This document shows positions 1-8,694 of a DNA stretch of 64,000 bases, in pieces. The DNA is from Hydrocarboniclastica marina. Its GTDB lineage: Bacteria > Pseudomonadota > Gammaproteobacteria > Pseudomonadales > Oleiphilaceae. Below the pieces are notes generated by a model, which saw nothing but the letters and a program-made list of their open reading frames with translations, was not told the DNA's origin and did not search any database. The stretch lies in contig NZ_CP031093.1 in the NCBI RefSeq assembly GCF_004851605.1, positions 186,001-250,000 of the forward strand, given 5' to 3'. Position 1 is the first letter of the stretch. Each line of letters opens with the position of its first letter. A program made the translations under genes and the position numbers.

Positions 1-906
1 GACATGGGCTTCGCCCCGGCCCTGGATGTGATCGTCGCCGCCTGTCCGCGAGAACGCCAAACCCTGCTTTTTTCCGCCACGTACCCCAAGGCCATTGGGG
101 CGATCAGTGCCCGCGTACAGAATGACCCGGTAGAGGTTGTGGTCGAGTCCCAGCATGATACCGCCCAGATTCAACAGCATTTCTACGAAGTTCCCACGAC
201 AGATGCCAAGCTGCCGGCACTCAAAGCGTTGCTGAGTCACTTCAAGCCAGTCTCCAGTGTCATTTTCTGCAATACCCGCAAGGACTGCCAGCACCTGCAC
301 CAGCAATTGTCGGCCGAAGGGCTATCTGTAACGACACTGCATGGCGACCTTGAGCAGAGGGACCGGGATCAGGTGCTGGTGCGCTTCGCCAACCGCAGCG
401 TCTCTCTGCTGGTGGCCACGGACGTTGCCGCACGCGGGCTGGATATCAAGGAACTGGATGCGGTAATCAACTATGAACTGCCCCGGGATCCCGAGGTGTA
501 CGTGCACCGCATCGGTCGCACTGGCCGGGCTGGAGAGAAAGGTCTGGCGCTGAGTCTGGTTCAGCCGTCGGAAACGCATCGGGTGCAGCGAGTGCAAGAC
601 TACCAGCAAAAGCCTGCGCACTGGTCCGACCTCAACAAGCTAGAGCCCGACCCGGCCTTCCGCCTGATCCCGGAGATGGTCACGCTGGGGCTCGATAGCG
701 GTCGTAAGAATAAGCTGCGCCCGGGGGATATTGTCGGTGCGTTGACCGGTGACGCCGGTATCGCGGGCGACCAGATCGGCAAAATTGACGTTTTTGATTT
801 TCAGGCTTACGTAGCGGTGGCTCGCGGTAGCGCCAAGCAGGCGTTGGCAGGGCTGGAGTCTGGCAAAATCAAAGGCAGAAAGGTCAAGGTCCGCCGTATA
901 ACCTGA
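1..906 (+). CDS. dbpA: ATP-dependent RNA helicase DbpA, 5'-truncated by window edge
   Basis: This is the C-terminal two thirds of a DEAD-box RNA helicase; the reading frame is already open at base 1, so the start lies outside the window. Visible helicase motifs are SAT (motif III, in LLFSAT near the start), the motif V stretch ATDVAARGLDI and motif VI HRIGRTGRAG. After the RecA2 domain comes a short RNA-binding domain (about the last 75 residues, LRPGDIVGALTGDAGI to KVRRIT) typical of DbpA, which targets 23S rRNA helix 92 during assembly of the large ribosomal subunit. In other DEAD-box paralogs the C-terminal tail is basic and disordered, so this domain separates DbpA from RhlE or SrmB. The protein is cytoplasmic. 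The next gene, on the opposite strand, converges on it with an 86-base gap. Confidence 0.93.
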   Translation, partial: DMGFAPALDVIVAACPRERQTLLFSATYPKAIGAISARVQNDPVEVVVESQHDTAQIQQHFYEVPTTDAKLPALKALLSHFKPVSSVIFCNTRKDCQHLHQQLSAEGLSVTTLHGDLEQRDRDQVLVRFANRSVSLLVATDVAARGLDIKELDAVINYELPRDPEVYVHRIGRTGRAGEKGLALSLVQPSETHRVQRVQDYQQKPAHWSDLNKLEPDPAFRLIPEMVTLGLDSGRKNKLRPGDIVGALTGDAGIAGDQIGKIDVFDFQAYVAVARGSAKQALAGLESGKIKGRKVKVRRIT

Positions 907-992
907 GCACGAGCACCGCTCGCACGGCCGGGCAGGACCGGTACGAACGGAACGAAAGCAGCACCGACCGGCCGCGACTAAGCGACGGCGGT

Positions 993-1673
993 CTAGAGCG
1001 ACAGCACTTTCCGGAGCCAGGCTGAGATGTCTGCGATTTCTTCCGGGCAAACGCTGTGTTCCATCATGTAGGTCTTATAGTGGGGGTCCAGCCCAAGCGC
1101 TTTCATCGCTTCGCAGGACTGCTGGCCCAGAATCTCGCGAACCATGTGGTCGCGCCGCCCGTGATAGATCTGTATCGGTATCGCTGCATTGGCGGGGTTG
1201 AGCTTGAGCGTTTTGTAGGTTGCGAAATAGGTGGATAGCCCCAACAGGCCACCCAGCGGCTGCGGATAGGAGAGCGCAACCTGATACGCTACCGCGCCGC
1301 CCTGGGAGAAGCCCGCCACAACGATTCTCCGGCTGTCGATGCCGCGTTCTATTTCGTTGTCGATGAACGCGCTGATTCGGTCGGCCGAGGCCAGCAACTG
1401 GGTTTCATCCACAGCGCGCTCGACATCCATGGCGAGAATATCGTACCAGGCCGGCATGGTCACCCCGCCGTTGATCGTGACCGGTATGGCTGGCGCATGG
1501 GGGAAAATGAACCTGACTGCGGCGCTCTGGGGCAACCGCAGTTCGGGCACCAGCGGTTCAAAATCGTGCCCATCAGCACCCAGGCCATGAAGCCAGATAA
1601 CGGTTGCATCAGGGCTGGCGCCCGTTTCTCGTTCAATATGTGGTAATAAGGCCATAAATCGTTGCTCTGCCAT
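993..1673 (-). CDS. Alpha/beta-hydrolase carboxylesterase (phospholipase/carboxylesterase family)
   Basis: A 226-residue serine hydrolase of the carboxylesterase / acyl-protein-thioesterase-like family. The oxyanion-hole segment WLHGLGADG lies near residues 28-36, the nucleophile elbow GFSQGG puts the catalytic serine at S123, and the likely triad partners are D175 (in GRRDHMV) and H206 (in MMEHSV). The length matches the family (about 215-230 residues). There is no signal peptide, so the enzyme is cytoplasmic; members hydrolyse short-chain esters and lysophospholipids. The ATG sits just after a divergent intergenic stretch of about 75 bases shared with the zinc-type transporter, which suggests back-to-back promoters. 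The natural substrate cannot be read from the sequence. Confidence 0.9.
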   Translation of the reverse strand: MAEQRFMALLPHIERETGASPDATVIWLHGLGADGHDFEPLVPELRLPQSAAVRFIFPHAPAIPVTINGGVTMPAWYDILAMDVERAVDETQLLASADRISAFIDNEIERGIDSRRIVVAGFSQGGAVAYQVALSYPQPLGGLLGLSTYFATYKTLKLNPANAAIPIQIYHGRRDHMVREILGQQSCEAMKALGLDPHYKTYMMEHSVCPEEIADISAWLRKVLSL

Positions 1674-1747
1674 TCATTAAAGACGACAGGAGATTGGCAT
1701 TTTGCACAGCTTTTCTCAATCCCGGGTCGCCATGACGGTGCACCTTG

Positions 1748-2533
1748 ATGCTTGAAGGGTGGAATCTCATTGTTCTGGGCGCGACCGCAAGTCTTGTTGC
1801 CGGCATGGGGACGGGGCTGGGCGCTCTGGGTGTATTCTTCGTCACCTCTCTTTCAAGCCGGCTGGAAGATGGCCTCCTGAGCGCTGCCGCGGGCGTCATG
1901 CTGGCGGCCTCATTCTTCTCCTTGCTGCTACCGGGAATAGAGTACGGTGAGCAACTGACCGGAACGGCCTGGCTCGCTGTGCTGATTGTTGCGGTCGGCC
2001 TGATCATGGGCGCTCTCGCGCTGTACATACTCCACCAGAACCTGCCCCACGAACACTTCATTAGCGGGCCGGACGGCCCCAGTCCCGAGCGGATTCGGCG
2101 CATCTGGCTTTTCATCTTTGCGATTGCCTTGCATAACTTTCCCGAGGGCATGGCCGTAGGGGTGGGGTTCGCCGGTGGTAACGTCGGCAATGGCCTGGCG
2201 CTTGCTGCCGGGATCGGCCTGCAGAACATTCCCGAAGGCCTTGCGGTGGCTGTCTCGCTGTTGGCCATTGGCCACTCCCGAACCCAGGCCTTCGGGATTG
2301 CCCTGCTGACCGGGCTGGTCGAGCCTTTCGGCGGCTTGTTCGGGAGCAGTATGGTCTGGCTGGCGCAGCCCCTGATGCCCTGGACGCTCGGTTTCGCAGC
2401 GGGCGCCATGCTGTTTATCATCAGCGATGAAATTATCCCCGAGACCCACCGGGGCGACTACAAAACCCTGGCTACGTTCTCGCTCATGGCAGGGTTTGTG
2501 GTGATGATGTTTCTCGACGCAACGCTCGGTTGA
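1748..2533 (+). CDS. ZIP-family divalent metal transporter
   Basis: A 261-residue inner-membrane protein with about eight hydrophobic helices. The two metal-site motifs characteristic of ZIP transporters are present: HNFPEG in TM4 (about residue 128) and QNIPEG in TM5 (about 30 residues later), with ISDEIIPETH in a later helix. ZIP proteins move zinc, iron or related divalent cations into the cytoplasm; the GufA/ZIP subgroup fits the compact form here. I take the ATG at 1748; an in-frame TTG directly before it adds one residue, and no strong Shine-Dalgarno sequence decides between them. The gene is divergent from the carboxylesterase. No Zur-like operator is obvious upstream. Metal specificity is unknown. 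Confidence 0.9.
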   Translation: MLEGWNLIVLGATASLVAGMGTGLGALGVFFVTSLSSRLEDGLLSAAAGVMLAASFFSLLLPGIEYGEQLTGTAWLAVLIVAVGLIMGALALYILHQNLPHEHFISGPDGPSPERIRRIWLFIFAIALHNFPEGMAVGVGFAGGNVGNGLALAAGIGLQNIPEGLAVAVSLLAIGHSRTQAFGIALLTGLVEPFGGLFGSSMVWLAQPLMPWTLGFAAGAMLFIISDEIIPETHRGDYKTLATFSLMAGFVVMMFLDATLG

Positions 2534-2765
2534 ACCCGGGCTCTGCAATAAAACGCCAGCGTCGCGAACCTGCCGGGATATTAAATCCTTCTCATTTAAG
2601 CCATTACCTCCACTGATCTGTGGCACCTTAGACATGTGCCAGACGAACATCGCTGGCCTGCCAGGCAATCGGACCGGTTTGAGGTCCCAGGAAGACGACC
2701 ACGGTGATCGCCTGCTGAATTCGGGCACCGGCCACCGCGGCATTATCAAGTCAAAGGAGTGAAAG

Positions 2766-2942
2766 ATGCTTTATTGGGCAGTGGTATGTTTAGTGGTGGC
2801 AATCATAGCCGGTATTCTCGGTTTCGGTGGGATAGCTGGAACCGCGGCGGGTTTCGCCAAAGTGCTCTTCTTTATTTTCCTGGCGCTTTTGGTTATTTCA
2901 CTGGTGGTAAACGCGGTTAAAGGTCGCGGACCAAAGGTCTAG
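2766..2942 (+). CDS. DUF1328 (YtjA/UPF0391) small membrane protein
   Basis: A 58-residue protein made of two hydrophobic helices (residues about 3-26 and 31-51) joined by the glycine-rich turn [11 protein letters not shown], with a basic tail. This is the pattern of the DUF1328/UPF0391 family, inner-membrane peptides commonly found with stress genes. A good Shine-Dalgarno sequence (AAAGGAG) lies just upstream of the ATG. CsbD follows 80 bases later on the same strand, and the terminator at 3322 ends the pair, so the two are probably one stress-induced unit. The role of the family is not known. Confidence 0.85.
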   Translation: MLYWAVVCLVVAIIAGILGFGGIAGTAAGFAKVLFFIFLALLVISLVVNAVKGRGPKV

Positions 2943-3022
2943 GCACACGTCCGCAGTCGATCTCTGTATCGCGGGCGCCAATGGCGAAACGAAGCAAATC
3001 AAACGAAACCAGGGAGCTTGAT

Positions 3023-3235
3023 ATGAACAAGGATATCGCTGAAGGCAGATGGGCCGAGCTTAAGGGCCGGGTCAAGCAGAAGTGGTCAGAACTGACCGAC
3101 GACGATATTGGCGAAATCCAGGGACGGTACGACGCCTTCGTCGGCAAGCTACAGGCCAAGTATGGCATGAAGCGGGAGGAAGCCGAGAAGGAGTGGGCGC
3201 GCTTCATGGAAGACGACCCGGATATGCGCTCCTGA
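3023..3235 (+). CDS. CsbD-family stress-response protein
   Basis: A 70-residue hydrophilic, lysine- and glutamate-rich protein with the CsbD signature: the N-terminal segment MNKDIAEGRWAELKGRVKQK and a later GEIQGRYDAFVGKLQAKYG. Family members are small cytoplasmic proteins induced by general stress in many bacteria (sigma-B in Bacillus); their biochemical role is unclear. The open frame extends upstream to 2981, but the ATG at 3023 is preceded by AGGGAG at 3011-3016 and begins exactly at the conserved motif, so I chose it. The E. coli homolog YjbJ has similar length. It ends shortly before the hairpin terminator at 3322. Confidence 0.88.
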   Translation: MNKDIAEGRWAELKGRVKQKWSELTDDDIGEIQGRYDAFVGKLQAKYGMKREEAEKEWARFMEDDPDMRS

Positions 3236-3321
3236 AGCCAGTCGGCTGATCAGGAATGGCAGAGCCTGGCGGTATGGCCAGATAAACGCGGTCTGATTCG
3301 CAACTGCGAGTACCGCTCCCC

Positions 3322-3348
3322 AAGGCGGCCCCCATGGCCGCCTTTCTT
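3322..3348 (+). terminator. Rho-independent terminator after csbD
   Basis: A nine-base-pair GC-rich stem (AAGGCGGCC paired with GGCCGCCTT) with a five-base loop is followed by TCTT. It lies 87 bases after the CsbD-like gene and about 70 bases before the first GTPase gene, so it separates the small stress genes from the GTPase unit. Confidence 0.75.
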
Positions 3349-3417
3349 CGTTACAATGCCGGACAAGTTTGCGCCTCTGCTCGTTGGGCCTCGCCCAGCT
3401 TCCTTTCGGACGTGTCT

Positions 3418-4908
3418 ATGAAACTGCCTCGCCCCCTTCGTCTCATCGCCTTCTGGCTGCTGGTATTGGTGGTGCTCGCTGTTCTGGTATTCGTGGTCAA
3501 TCAGCTGCTCACCTTGCAGATTGCGCTGGAATCCCGTGGCGACTGGCAGGGGTTCTTCTGGTGGGGGCTGATCGCCGCGGTAGTTGTCACTGTACTGTTT
3601 GCGGGCTGGCGTCTCTTGCTACGGTCGGACCGGGCGGGCCCAACCGTAGCTAAGGCGCCCGATGAAGAGAGCCTGCGCCTGCAGATCAGTGACTGGGAAG
3701 AGCGCGGCCTGGATGTCAGCGCGCCCCGGGCTGAGCTTGCAGAGCTTGACCGACGGCGCGCCAGCACGGCCATTCGGGTGGCCGTGTTTGGCGAGATGAG
3801 TACGGGGAAATCGTCGCTTATCCGCGCACTCGTGCCCGGCGCAACGGTTGAAACCGGCGTTTTGGGCGGCACGACGCAGGACCTCACCGTCTTCCATTGG
3901 CAAAGCCCGGCCGGCGACCAGCTCGAACTGGTGGACTGCCCGGGATTCAACCAGGGCACGGTCGGGGACAGCCGGGCTGCGCGGGAGGAAGCACAGCGGG
4001 CTCACCTGGTGCTTTTTGTCGGCCAGGGCGATCTGGCCCGGGGTGAGTGGCATGCGCTTGAACTCTTGCTCGGTCTGGACAAGCCCATGGTCGTCGCCCT
4101 GAACAAAAGCGATCACTACAGCGATAACGAGCAGAAAGCGCTCAAGGCCCGCCTGGCCGATCGCCTGCCGCGTAAGACGCCGGTGGTGTCGGTGATTGCG
4201 GGCGGCCAGCGGGAACGGGTCCGACGACTCGCGGACGGTACCGAGAACCGTGAACTGGTGGAACGCCCGGCGGACCTGCGCGAGCTGCGTCGGGCTTTAC
4301 AGGCCGAACTGGACCGGCACGCCGCCAACCTCGGCACCCAGCGGGACAATGCAGTCTTCCTGCTCACCGCGAGCAAGTTGCACGAGGCTGTGAGCGAACA
4401 GCGGCAGGACGCGGCCGACGCGCTGGTGGAACGCTACGCCCGCCGAGCGGTATTCGGCGCACTGGCAGCGGTGGCACCGGGCAGCGACCTGGTCATCCAG
4501 GGTGCCCTGATCAGCAGCCTCGTGCGAGAGTTGACCGCCCTGTACAACCTGCCCGTGCGCCAGGTCAACGTTGAGCAGATGGTCGCGCTGTTGCGCAAGC
4601 GGGGCGGCGCAGCGGTGCCCTTGCTGTTCGGCGTCGCCGGAAACGCCGCGAAGGCGTTTCCGGGAATCGGCACACTGGCCGGAGGCCTGGTGCACGGGGT
4701 AGCGTATGGCTTGCTGTTTCGGGCTATTGGTCAGGCGCTGGTGCAAACCCTGAACGAACAGGGTGACCTGCAACCGGATCTGGCAGCACGACATTTTGAG
4801 GAGGTGCTCAGTGGGGATCTGGGATCGCATGCACGCTCGCTGGCGCGACTGGCACTGGAGTCGGGCCCTGCCGGGCCGGCGGACGTCAGCCGCGCCGACG
4901 CGCGCTAA
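3418..4908 (+). CDS. Membrane-anchored GTPase with DUF697-like C-terminus
   Basis: A 496-residue protein with two N-terminal transmembrane helices (residues about 10-30 and 47-67), a short linker and a complete Era/TrmE-type G domain: P-loop GEMSTGKS (125-132), switch threonine in GGTTQD (about 151), DCPG (173-176) and NKSD (229-232). The C-terminal third (about 360-480) is helical and glycine/alanine rich, ending with an amphipathic or hydrophobic segment (AFPGIGTLAGGLVHG), as in DUF697 proteins. The frame is open from 3334, but the ATG at 3418 begins a normal basic-then-hydrophobic N-terminus. The gene overlaps the next GTPase gene by 98 bases. The cellular role of this family is not established; the membrane anchors suggest work at the inner membrane. 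Confidence 0.85.
   Translation: MKLPRPLRLIAFWLLVLVVLAVLVFVVNQLLTLQIALESRGDWQGFFWWGLIAAVVVTVLFAGWRLLLRSDRAGPTVAKAPDEESLRLQISDWEERGLDVSAPRAELAELDRRRASTAIRVAVFGEMSTGKSSLIRALVPGATVETGVLGGTTQDLTVFHWQSPAGDQLELVDCPGFNQGTVGDSRAAREEAQRAHLVLFVGQGDLARGEWHALELLLGLDKPMVVALNKSDHYSDNEQKALKARLADRLPRKTPVVSVIAGGQRERVRRLADGTENRELVERPADLRELRRALQAELDRHAANLGTQRDNAVFLLTASKLHEAVSEQRQDAADALVERYARRAVFGALAAVAPGSDLVIQGALISSLVRELTALYNLPVRQVNVEQMVALLRKRGGAAVPLLFGVAGNAAKAFPGIGTLAGGLVHGVAYGLLFRAIGQALVQTLNEQGDLQPDLAARHFEEVLSGDLGSHARSLARLALESGPAGPADVSRADAR
4798..4813 (+). promoter_or_regulatory. Ribosome binding site and GTG start inside the upstream gene
   Basis: GAGGAG at 4798-4803 stands seven bases before a GTG at 4811 that is in frame with the second GTPase. 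Both lie inside the last 100 bases of the first GTPase gene. No better start-and-site pair is present in this frame, so this decides the start and implies coupled translation of the two GTPases. Confidence 0.6.
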
Positions 4909-6271
4909 GGGCGGGGCTGAAGCGGCCTCCGATCCGACGCCTGCAGCAGACGAGTGCGCGGCGGCGGGTAGCGGGCAGGAGGCAGTGGACGGGCCGTTGC
5001 TCCAGGTTCGGGAGAGCCTGGGTGAACTGCTTGCCGACCCCCGCATCCCGGCGGAAGTGCGCGCGGAGCTGGGCGAGGAGTTTCGCTCCATCGAGGCCCT
5101 GCTCGACCGTCTCGAGAACGGTCGTCTGGAGATTGTGGTGATGGGCCGGGTCAGTGTGGGCAAATCTTCACTGCTCAATGCCCTGCTGGGGCGTGAGGCA
5201 TTCAGCGTCAGTGTCTTGCACGGTGAAACCCGGGCAGTCGACCGGGAGCACATGCGTACAGCGCCTGACGGTACCGTGACCCTGTGCGATACGCCCGGTA
5301 TTGACGAGTTCGAAGGCGAAGAGCGCGAAGCCATGGCCCACCGGGCAGCTGGACTGGGCGACCTGGTGCTGTTTGTGGTCGAAGGCGACCCGACCCGCAC
5401 TGAGTGGCAGGCCCTGAGTGCCGCGGCCGGCCACGGTCGCCCCGTGCTTTTAGCGCTCAACAAAGCAGATCGCTACAGCCAGCCGGAACAGCAGACGTTG
5501 CTGACCCATCTGCAAGCAAAAGCCGCCGATCTGCTGCCCCCGGAGAACATCGTGCTGTGTAGCGCGAACCCAGCGCCCCGCGTGGTGGTACAGGTCCGGG
5601 AGGATGGACGTGAGACAGAGCTCACCGAGCAGCCTCCGGCTGATATTACCGGGCTTGCCGACCGACTCTGGCAGATTATCGAGGAGCAGGGTGACGCCCT
5701 GGTAGCGTTGAATGCCGGTATGTTCGCTGCCCGGGTCAGTGATGAAGTGGCCGAGCGGATCACCCTGCTCCGCCGCGATCTGGCCCGACGTCTGATTGAT
5801 CGCTATGCCCTCGGCAAGGGGCTGGCGGTTGCGCTGAACCCGGTACCGGCAGCGGATCTGGCGGCAGCTGCTGCCCTTGATGCCGGCCTGATTCTCCATC
5901 TGAGTCGCCTGTACGCGCTACCCGTGACGCGGCGTGAGGCCTGGCGGTTGCTGGCTGTGATTCTGGGACAGTTGGCGACGTTGATGGGCAGCCTGTGGAG
6001 TGTCAATCTTTTCGCTTCGACGCTCAAGCTGGGGAGCGCCGGCTTCAGCACCGCGCTGACAGGTTCAGCCCAGGGAGCCGTGGGTTATGCCAGCACCTGG
6101 ATTCTTGGGCGGGTCGCTGAGGATTACTTCCGCAATGGCCGTTCCTGGGGCCCGGCTGGTCCCAAGCGTGCCGTTCAGGCTGTGTTGGCGGACCTCGACA
6201 AAAACGCCCTGTTGAGTCATGCGCGGGCAGATATTCAGGAAAAGCTGCGTCGGTCAAGACGCTCAACGTAG
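4811..6271 (+). CDS. Second GTPase of an overlapping pair
   Basis: A 486-residue GTPase starting at GTG. A poorly conserved Ala/Arg-rich N-terminal 60 residues is followed by a helical segment (about 63-103) and a full G domain: GRVSVGKS (112-119), GETRAVD with the switch residue (about 138-144), DTPG (160-163), NKAD (217-220) and a SAN-type G5 (CSANPAP). The C-terminal region (about 330-470) is helical with alanine-rich and hydrophobic stretches but no clear pair of N-terminal anchors, unlike its neighbour. Residue patterns around the G motifs (LVLFVVEGDPTRTEWQAL here, LVLFVGQGDLARGEWHAL in the neighbour) show the two are paralogs. A heteromeric complex is a reasonable inference from the overlap. 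No function can be named. Confidence 0.82.
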   Translation: MGIWDRMHARWRDWHWSRALPGRRTSAAPTRAKGGAEAASDPTPAADECAAAGSGQEAVDGPLLQVRESLGELLADPRIPAEVRAELGEEFRSIEALLDRLENGRLEIVVMGRVSVGKSSLLNALLGREAFSVSVLHGETRAVDREHMRTAPDGTVTLCDTPGIDEFEGEEREAMAHRAAGLGDLVLFVVEGDPTRTEWQALSAAAGHGRPVLLALNKADRYSQPEQQTLLTHLQAKAADLLPPENIVLCSANPAPRVVVQVREDGRETELTEQPPADITGLADRLWQIIEEQGDALVALNAGMFAARVSDEVAERITLLRRDLARRLIDRYALGKGLAVALNPVPAADLAAAAALDAGLILHLSRLYALPVTRREAWRLLAVILGQLATLMGSLWSVNLFASTLKLGSAGFSTALTGSAQGAVGYASTWILGRVAEDYFRNGRSWGPAGPKRAVQAVLADLDKNALLSHARADIQEKLRRSRRST

Positions 6272-6355
6272 CGATGCCATGGGCCTGGGACCAAAGGCGG
6301 CACAGGCGGCGTTGAAACGGAAAGGCGGCTTTAAAAAAGAAAGGAGTCTTTGGAT

Positions 6356-6940
6356 ATGGCAGAAGGGAAGCGCAGGGTCAAACACTGGCTGGACAGGCTG
6401 GCCCGCTCACGTCACGACCTGACATTGATCGCCACGATCTCGTTTATGGAGGCGATCATCGTGCCGATTCCGCTGGAGTTGGTGCTGATACCCTACATGC
6501 TGAAAGATCGCCAGCGGGCCTGGGCGATCGCAGCCGCCGCCCTTGCCGGTTGCCTTGTGGCGGCGTTAATCGGGTACTTTGTAGGCCTTGCGCTGTTTGA
6601 GTCGGTGGGGCGCTGGTTGCTCGAAGTGCTGCAATATACCGAGCAGTATCAGACCTTCCAGGACAGGTTTGAACAGAACGGTTTCTGGGCCATTATCCTC
6701 GTCGGTGTTGTGCCGATACCTTTTCAGGTGGCGATGCTTGTGGCAGGTTCAGCCGGTTACTCGCTTCCCCTATTCATGCTGGCGTCAGCCATCGCGCGGG
6801 GCATACGCTACTTCGGTCTGGCCCTTCTGGTTGAGCTCGTCGGCGATCAGGCGCTCGCCCTGTGGAATAGACACTCCAGACTCGTGGGCGGAGCCCTTCT
6901 CATCGTTGCGCTCGTGGCCTTCTATTTTATGCTGCGCTAG
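6356..6940 (+). CDS. DedA/VTT-family membrane protein (YqaA-like)
   Basis: A 194-residue integral membrane protein of the DedA (SNARE-associated/VTT) superfamily. It has the paired re-entrant motifs expected: an acidic-plus-proline segment (MEAIIVPIPLE, about residues 31-41) and PIPFQVA followed by GYSL and ARGIRYF, with the conserved arginines. DedA proteins are proton-dependent lipid or undecaprenyl-phosphate transporters; which lipid this short YqaA-like branch moves is not known. The ATG at 6356 lies nine bases after AAGGAG; a TTG six bases earlier is an alternative. It follows the second GTPase by 84 bases and may be cotranscribed. Its 3' end overlaps the convergent antiporter operon by four bases. 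Confidence 0.85.
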   Translation: MAEGKRRVKHWLDRLARSRHDLTLIATISFMEAIIVPIPLELVLIPYMLKDRQRAWAIAAAALAGCLVAALIGYFVGLALFESVGRWLLEVLQYTEQYQTFQDRFEQNGFWAIILVGVVPIPFQVAMLVAGSAGYSLPLFMLASAIARGIRYFGLALLVELVGDQALALWNRHSRLVGGALLIVALVAFYFMLR

Positions 6941-8694
6941 CTGGCCAGGTCAGGCGCCACCAGAGCCAGCAGGTAAAAGACAACCAGTATCGCAAAGGTT
7001 AAACCGGCCTGGGCCCGAAGGTACTGTTCGGCGGCCAGCACTCTGGCGCCGCCGGCCAGCAGGCGGGCCCCCAGCCGCCGGCTGGCATCGATGACGTACA
7101 TCTGAACCCTGCCCAGCCGCATTGCAATGCCCGCAAGACCGTGCAAGCACCTTCGCCAGAGCTTACCCAGCGGTACGATCAGGTCCCCGGCCGGCACTAC
7201 AACTGCTCTGATCCCCAGGATAAGTGCCACGCCCGCCAGCAGAAGCCCCAGTGCGGGTGGCCAGAGGAAGTCTACAGGCTTGCTCAGCCCCGTGGTCAGC
7301 CCGACAAAGAAGCTCAGAGAATCCGGGCTTGCGGGCATATTTGCAGGACGGGGCAGGCACCAGATCAGCAGCAGGCAGGCAAAGGAGGTGCTAAGCCAGC
7401 TCCATAAAAGGCCCCGGACGGGCCTGGCGCTACCCCACTGTCGTCTGAGGCACCAGCTATAGCGTGCCACCAGTAAGGTCGTCGCCACCGCAGCAGCACT
7501 CAGAAGCGTGGCCAGAGACGGCCCGATCGCCAGCGGAATATCGGCCTGGTGCAGCGCGGTCTTGAATGCACCCTTGGCGGCCGCGCCACTGGTCAACACC
7601 AGGCCAGTGAGCGACAGGCCCGGCAGCCACACCCCGACCCAGAAGAGCCAACGTGGCCACGCACCGGCATGGGCAGCGGTGCCGGCGCTGAGAAACAGCG
7701 CGCCTTTGGTCAGGCCGTGGTGCATTGCGTAGAAAACGACCGACGCCATGAGAGTAGGCCAGGCCTCCGGCGCCGCTAGTCCAGCGCCGACCACCACCGT
7801 TATCAGGCCCATCTGGCTGATGCTTGAGTAGGCCAGCACTGCTTTGGGTTGTTGCTGACACACGCCCAGCAATGCGGCCCCGAACGCAGCCACGAGCCCG
7901 GCAACAATGACGGCCAGGCCCCAACCCGGTAGCACAGCCTCACCGCCGGGCAGCGTGTACAGCCAACCGAAAAGTCCCGCCTTGATCATGGCCCCGCTCA
8001 GCACGGCGCTGGCGGGGGTAGGCGCTGCCGGATGGGCCAGGGGTAGCCAGAGGTGGAGCAAGGCCGCACCGGCTTTGACGCCGAAACCGGTGAACAGCAG
8101 TGCAATGACCGTATCCCGGTACGGTGAGACGGCCACGGCGGCGGGAACATCGCCAAGGAGCGTCAGCCTTTCCGGCGCGGCCGCCATGATCAGGCCGGCC
8201 AGCAGCGCCATTTCCCCCAGCAACGCCATGATCATATACACCCGGCCCGCCTCGAGCGCCGCCGCGTCACGGTTGTGCGCGACCAACCCATACGCCGCAA
8301 ACGTCATCAACGCGAACAGTGAATAAAAACTGGCGATATCCAGGGCGATGATCAACCCCAGGTTGCCGGCCAGGCTGAGCAGCCAGAACAGGGCAAAATG
8401 GTCCGGGCGATCGTCGCGGGTAAAGTAGAACAGGCTGTAGACGCCCGACAGCGTCCACAGGAGGCTGGAAAAGCCGAGGAACGTCCGCCGCAGGTCGTCT
8501 ATGGCCCAGGTCGCGCCCTCCAGCAGCCATGGCATCTGCAAGGCCTGCTCATCGCCCACCAGGGCCAACAGCAGTCCCGGCAGCCCCGCAAACGGGATTG
8601 AGTACAGCAGATGCGCCCGTAATGGTCGCCAGAAGAAACCGAGGCTCAGCAGCAGCGGCAGCCCCACCGTCATGGCTAGCAGAGCCTGTGTCAT
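6937..8694 (-). CDS. NuoL/HyfB-like antiporter subunit, last gene of the Mrp-type operon
   Basis: A 585-residue polytopic protein of the proton-conducting NuoL/M/N (MrpA-N/HyfB) superfamily, with about 14-16 helices and a longer C-terminal part (about 470-585) containing an amphipathic basic stretch and a final helix. The TM7-type lysine is present (K207 in GFGVKAGAALLH), as are the LHLWLP motif and a second lysine in AMIKAG. Position by position, the segment DIASFYSLFALMTFAAYGLV aligns with the neighbouring subunit's TM5, but A129 stands where the neighbour has its conserved glutamate; a glutamate appears instead at E161 in the next helix. It overlaps the upstream subunit by ATGA. The role is probably as a third ion-translocating or structural module. 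Confidence 0.85.
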   Translation of the reverse strand: MTQALLAMTVGLPLLLSLGFFWRPLRAHLLYSIPFAGLPGLLLALVGDEQALQMPWLLEGATWAIDDLRRTFLGFSSLLWTLSGVYSLFYFTRDDRPDHFALFWLLSLAGNLGLIIALDIASFYSLFALMTFAAYGLVAHNRDAAALEAGRVYMIMALLGEMALLAGLIMAAAPERLTLLGDVPAAVAVSPYRDTVIALLFTGFGVKAGAALLHLWLPLAHPAAPTPASAVLSGAMIKAGLFGWLYTLPGGEAVLPGWGLAVIVAGLVAAFGAALLGVCQQQPKAVLAYSSISQMGLITVVVGAGLAAPEAWPTLMASVVFYAMHHGLTKGALFLSAGTAAHAGAWPRWLFWVGVWLPGLSLTGLVLTSGAAAKGAFKTALHQADIPLAIGPSLATLLSAAAVATTLLVARYSWCLRRQWGSARPVRGLLWSWLSTSFACLLLIWCLPRPANMPASPDSLSFFVGLTTGLSKPVDFLWPPALGLLLAGVALILGIRAVVVPAGDLIVPLGKLWRRCLHGLAGIAMRLGRVQMYVIDASRRLGARLLAGGARVLAAEQYLRAQAGLTFAILVVFYLLALVAPDLAS

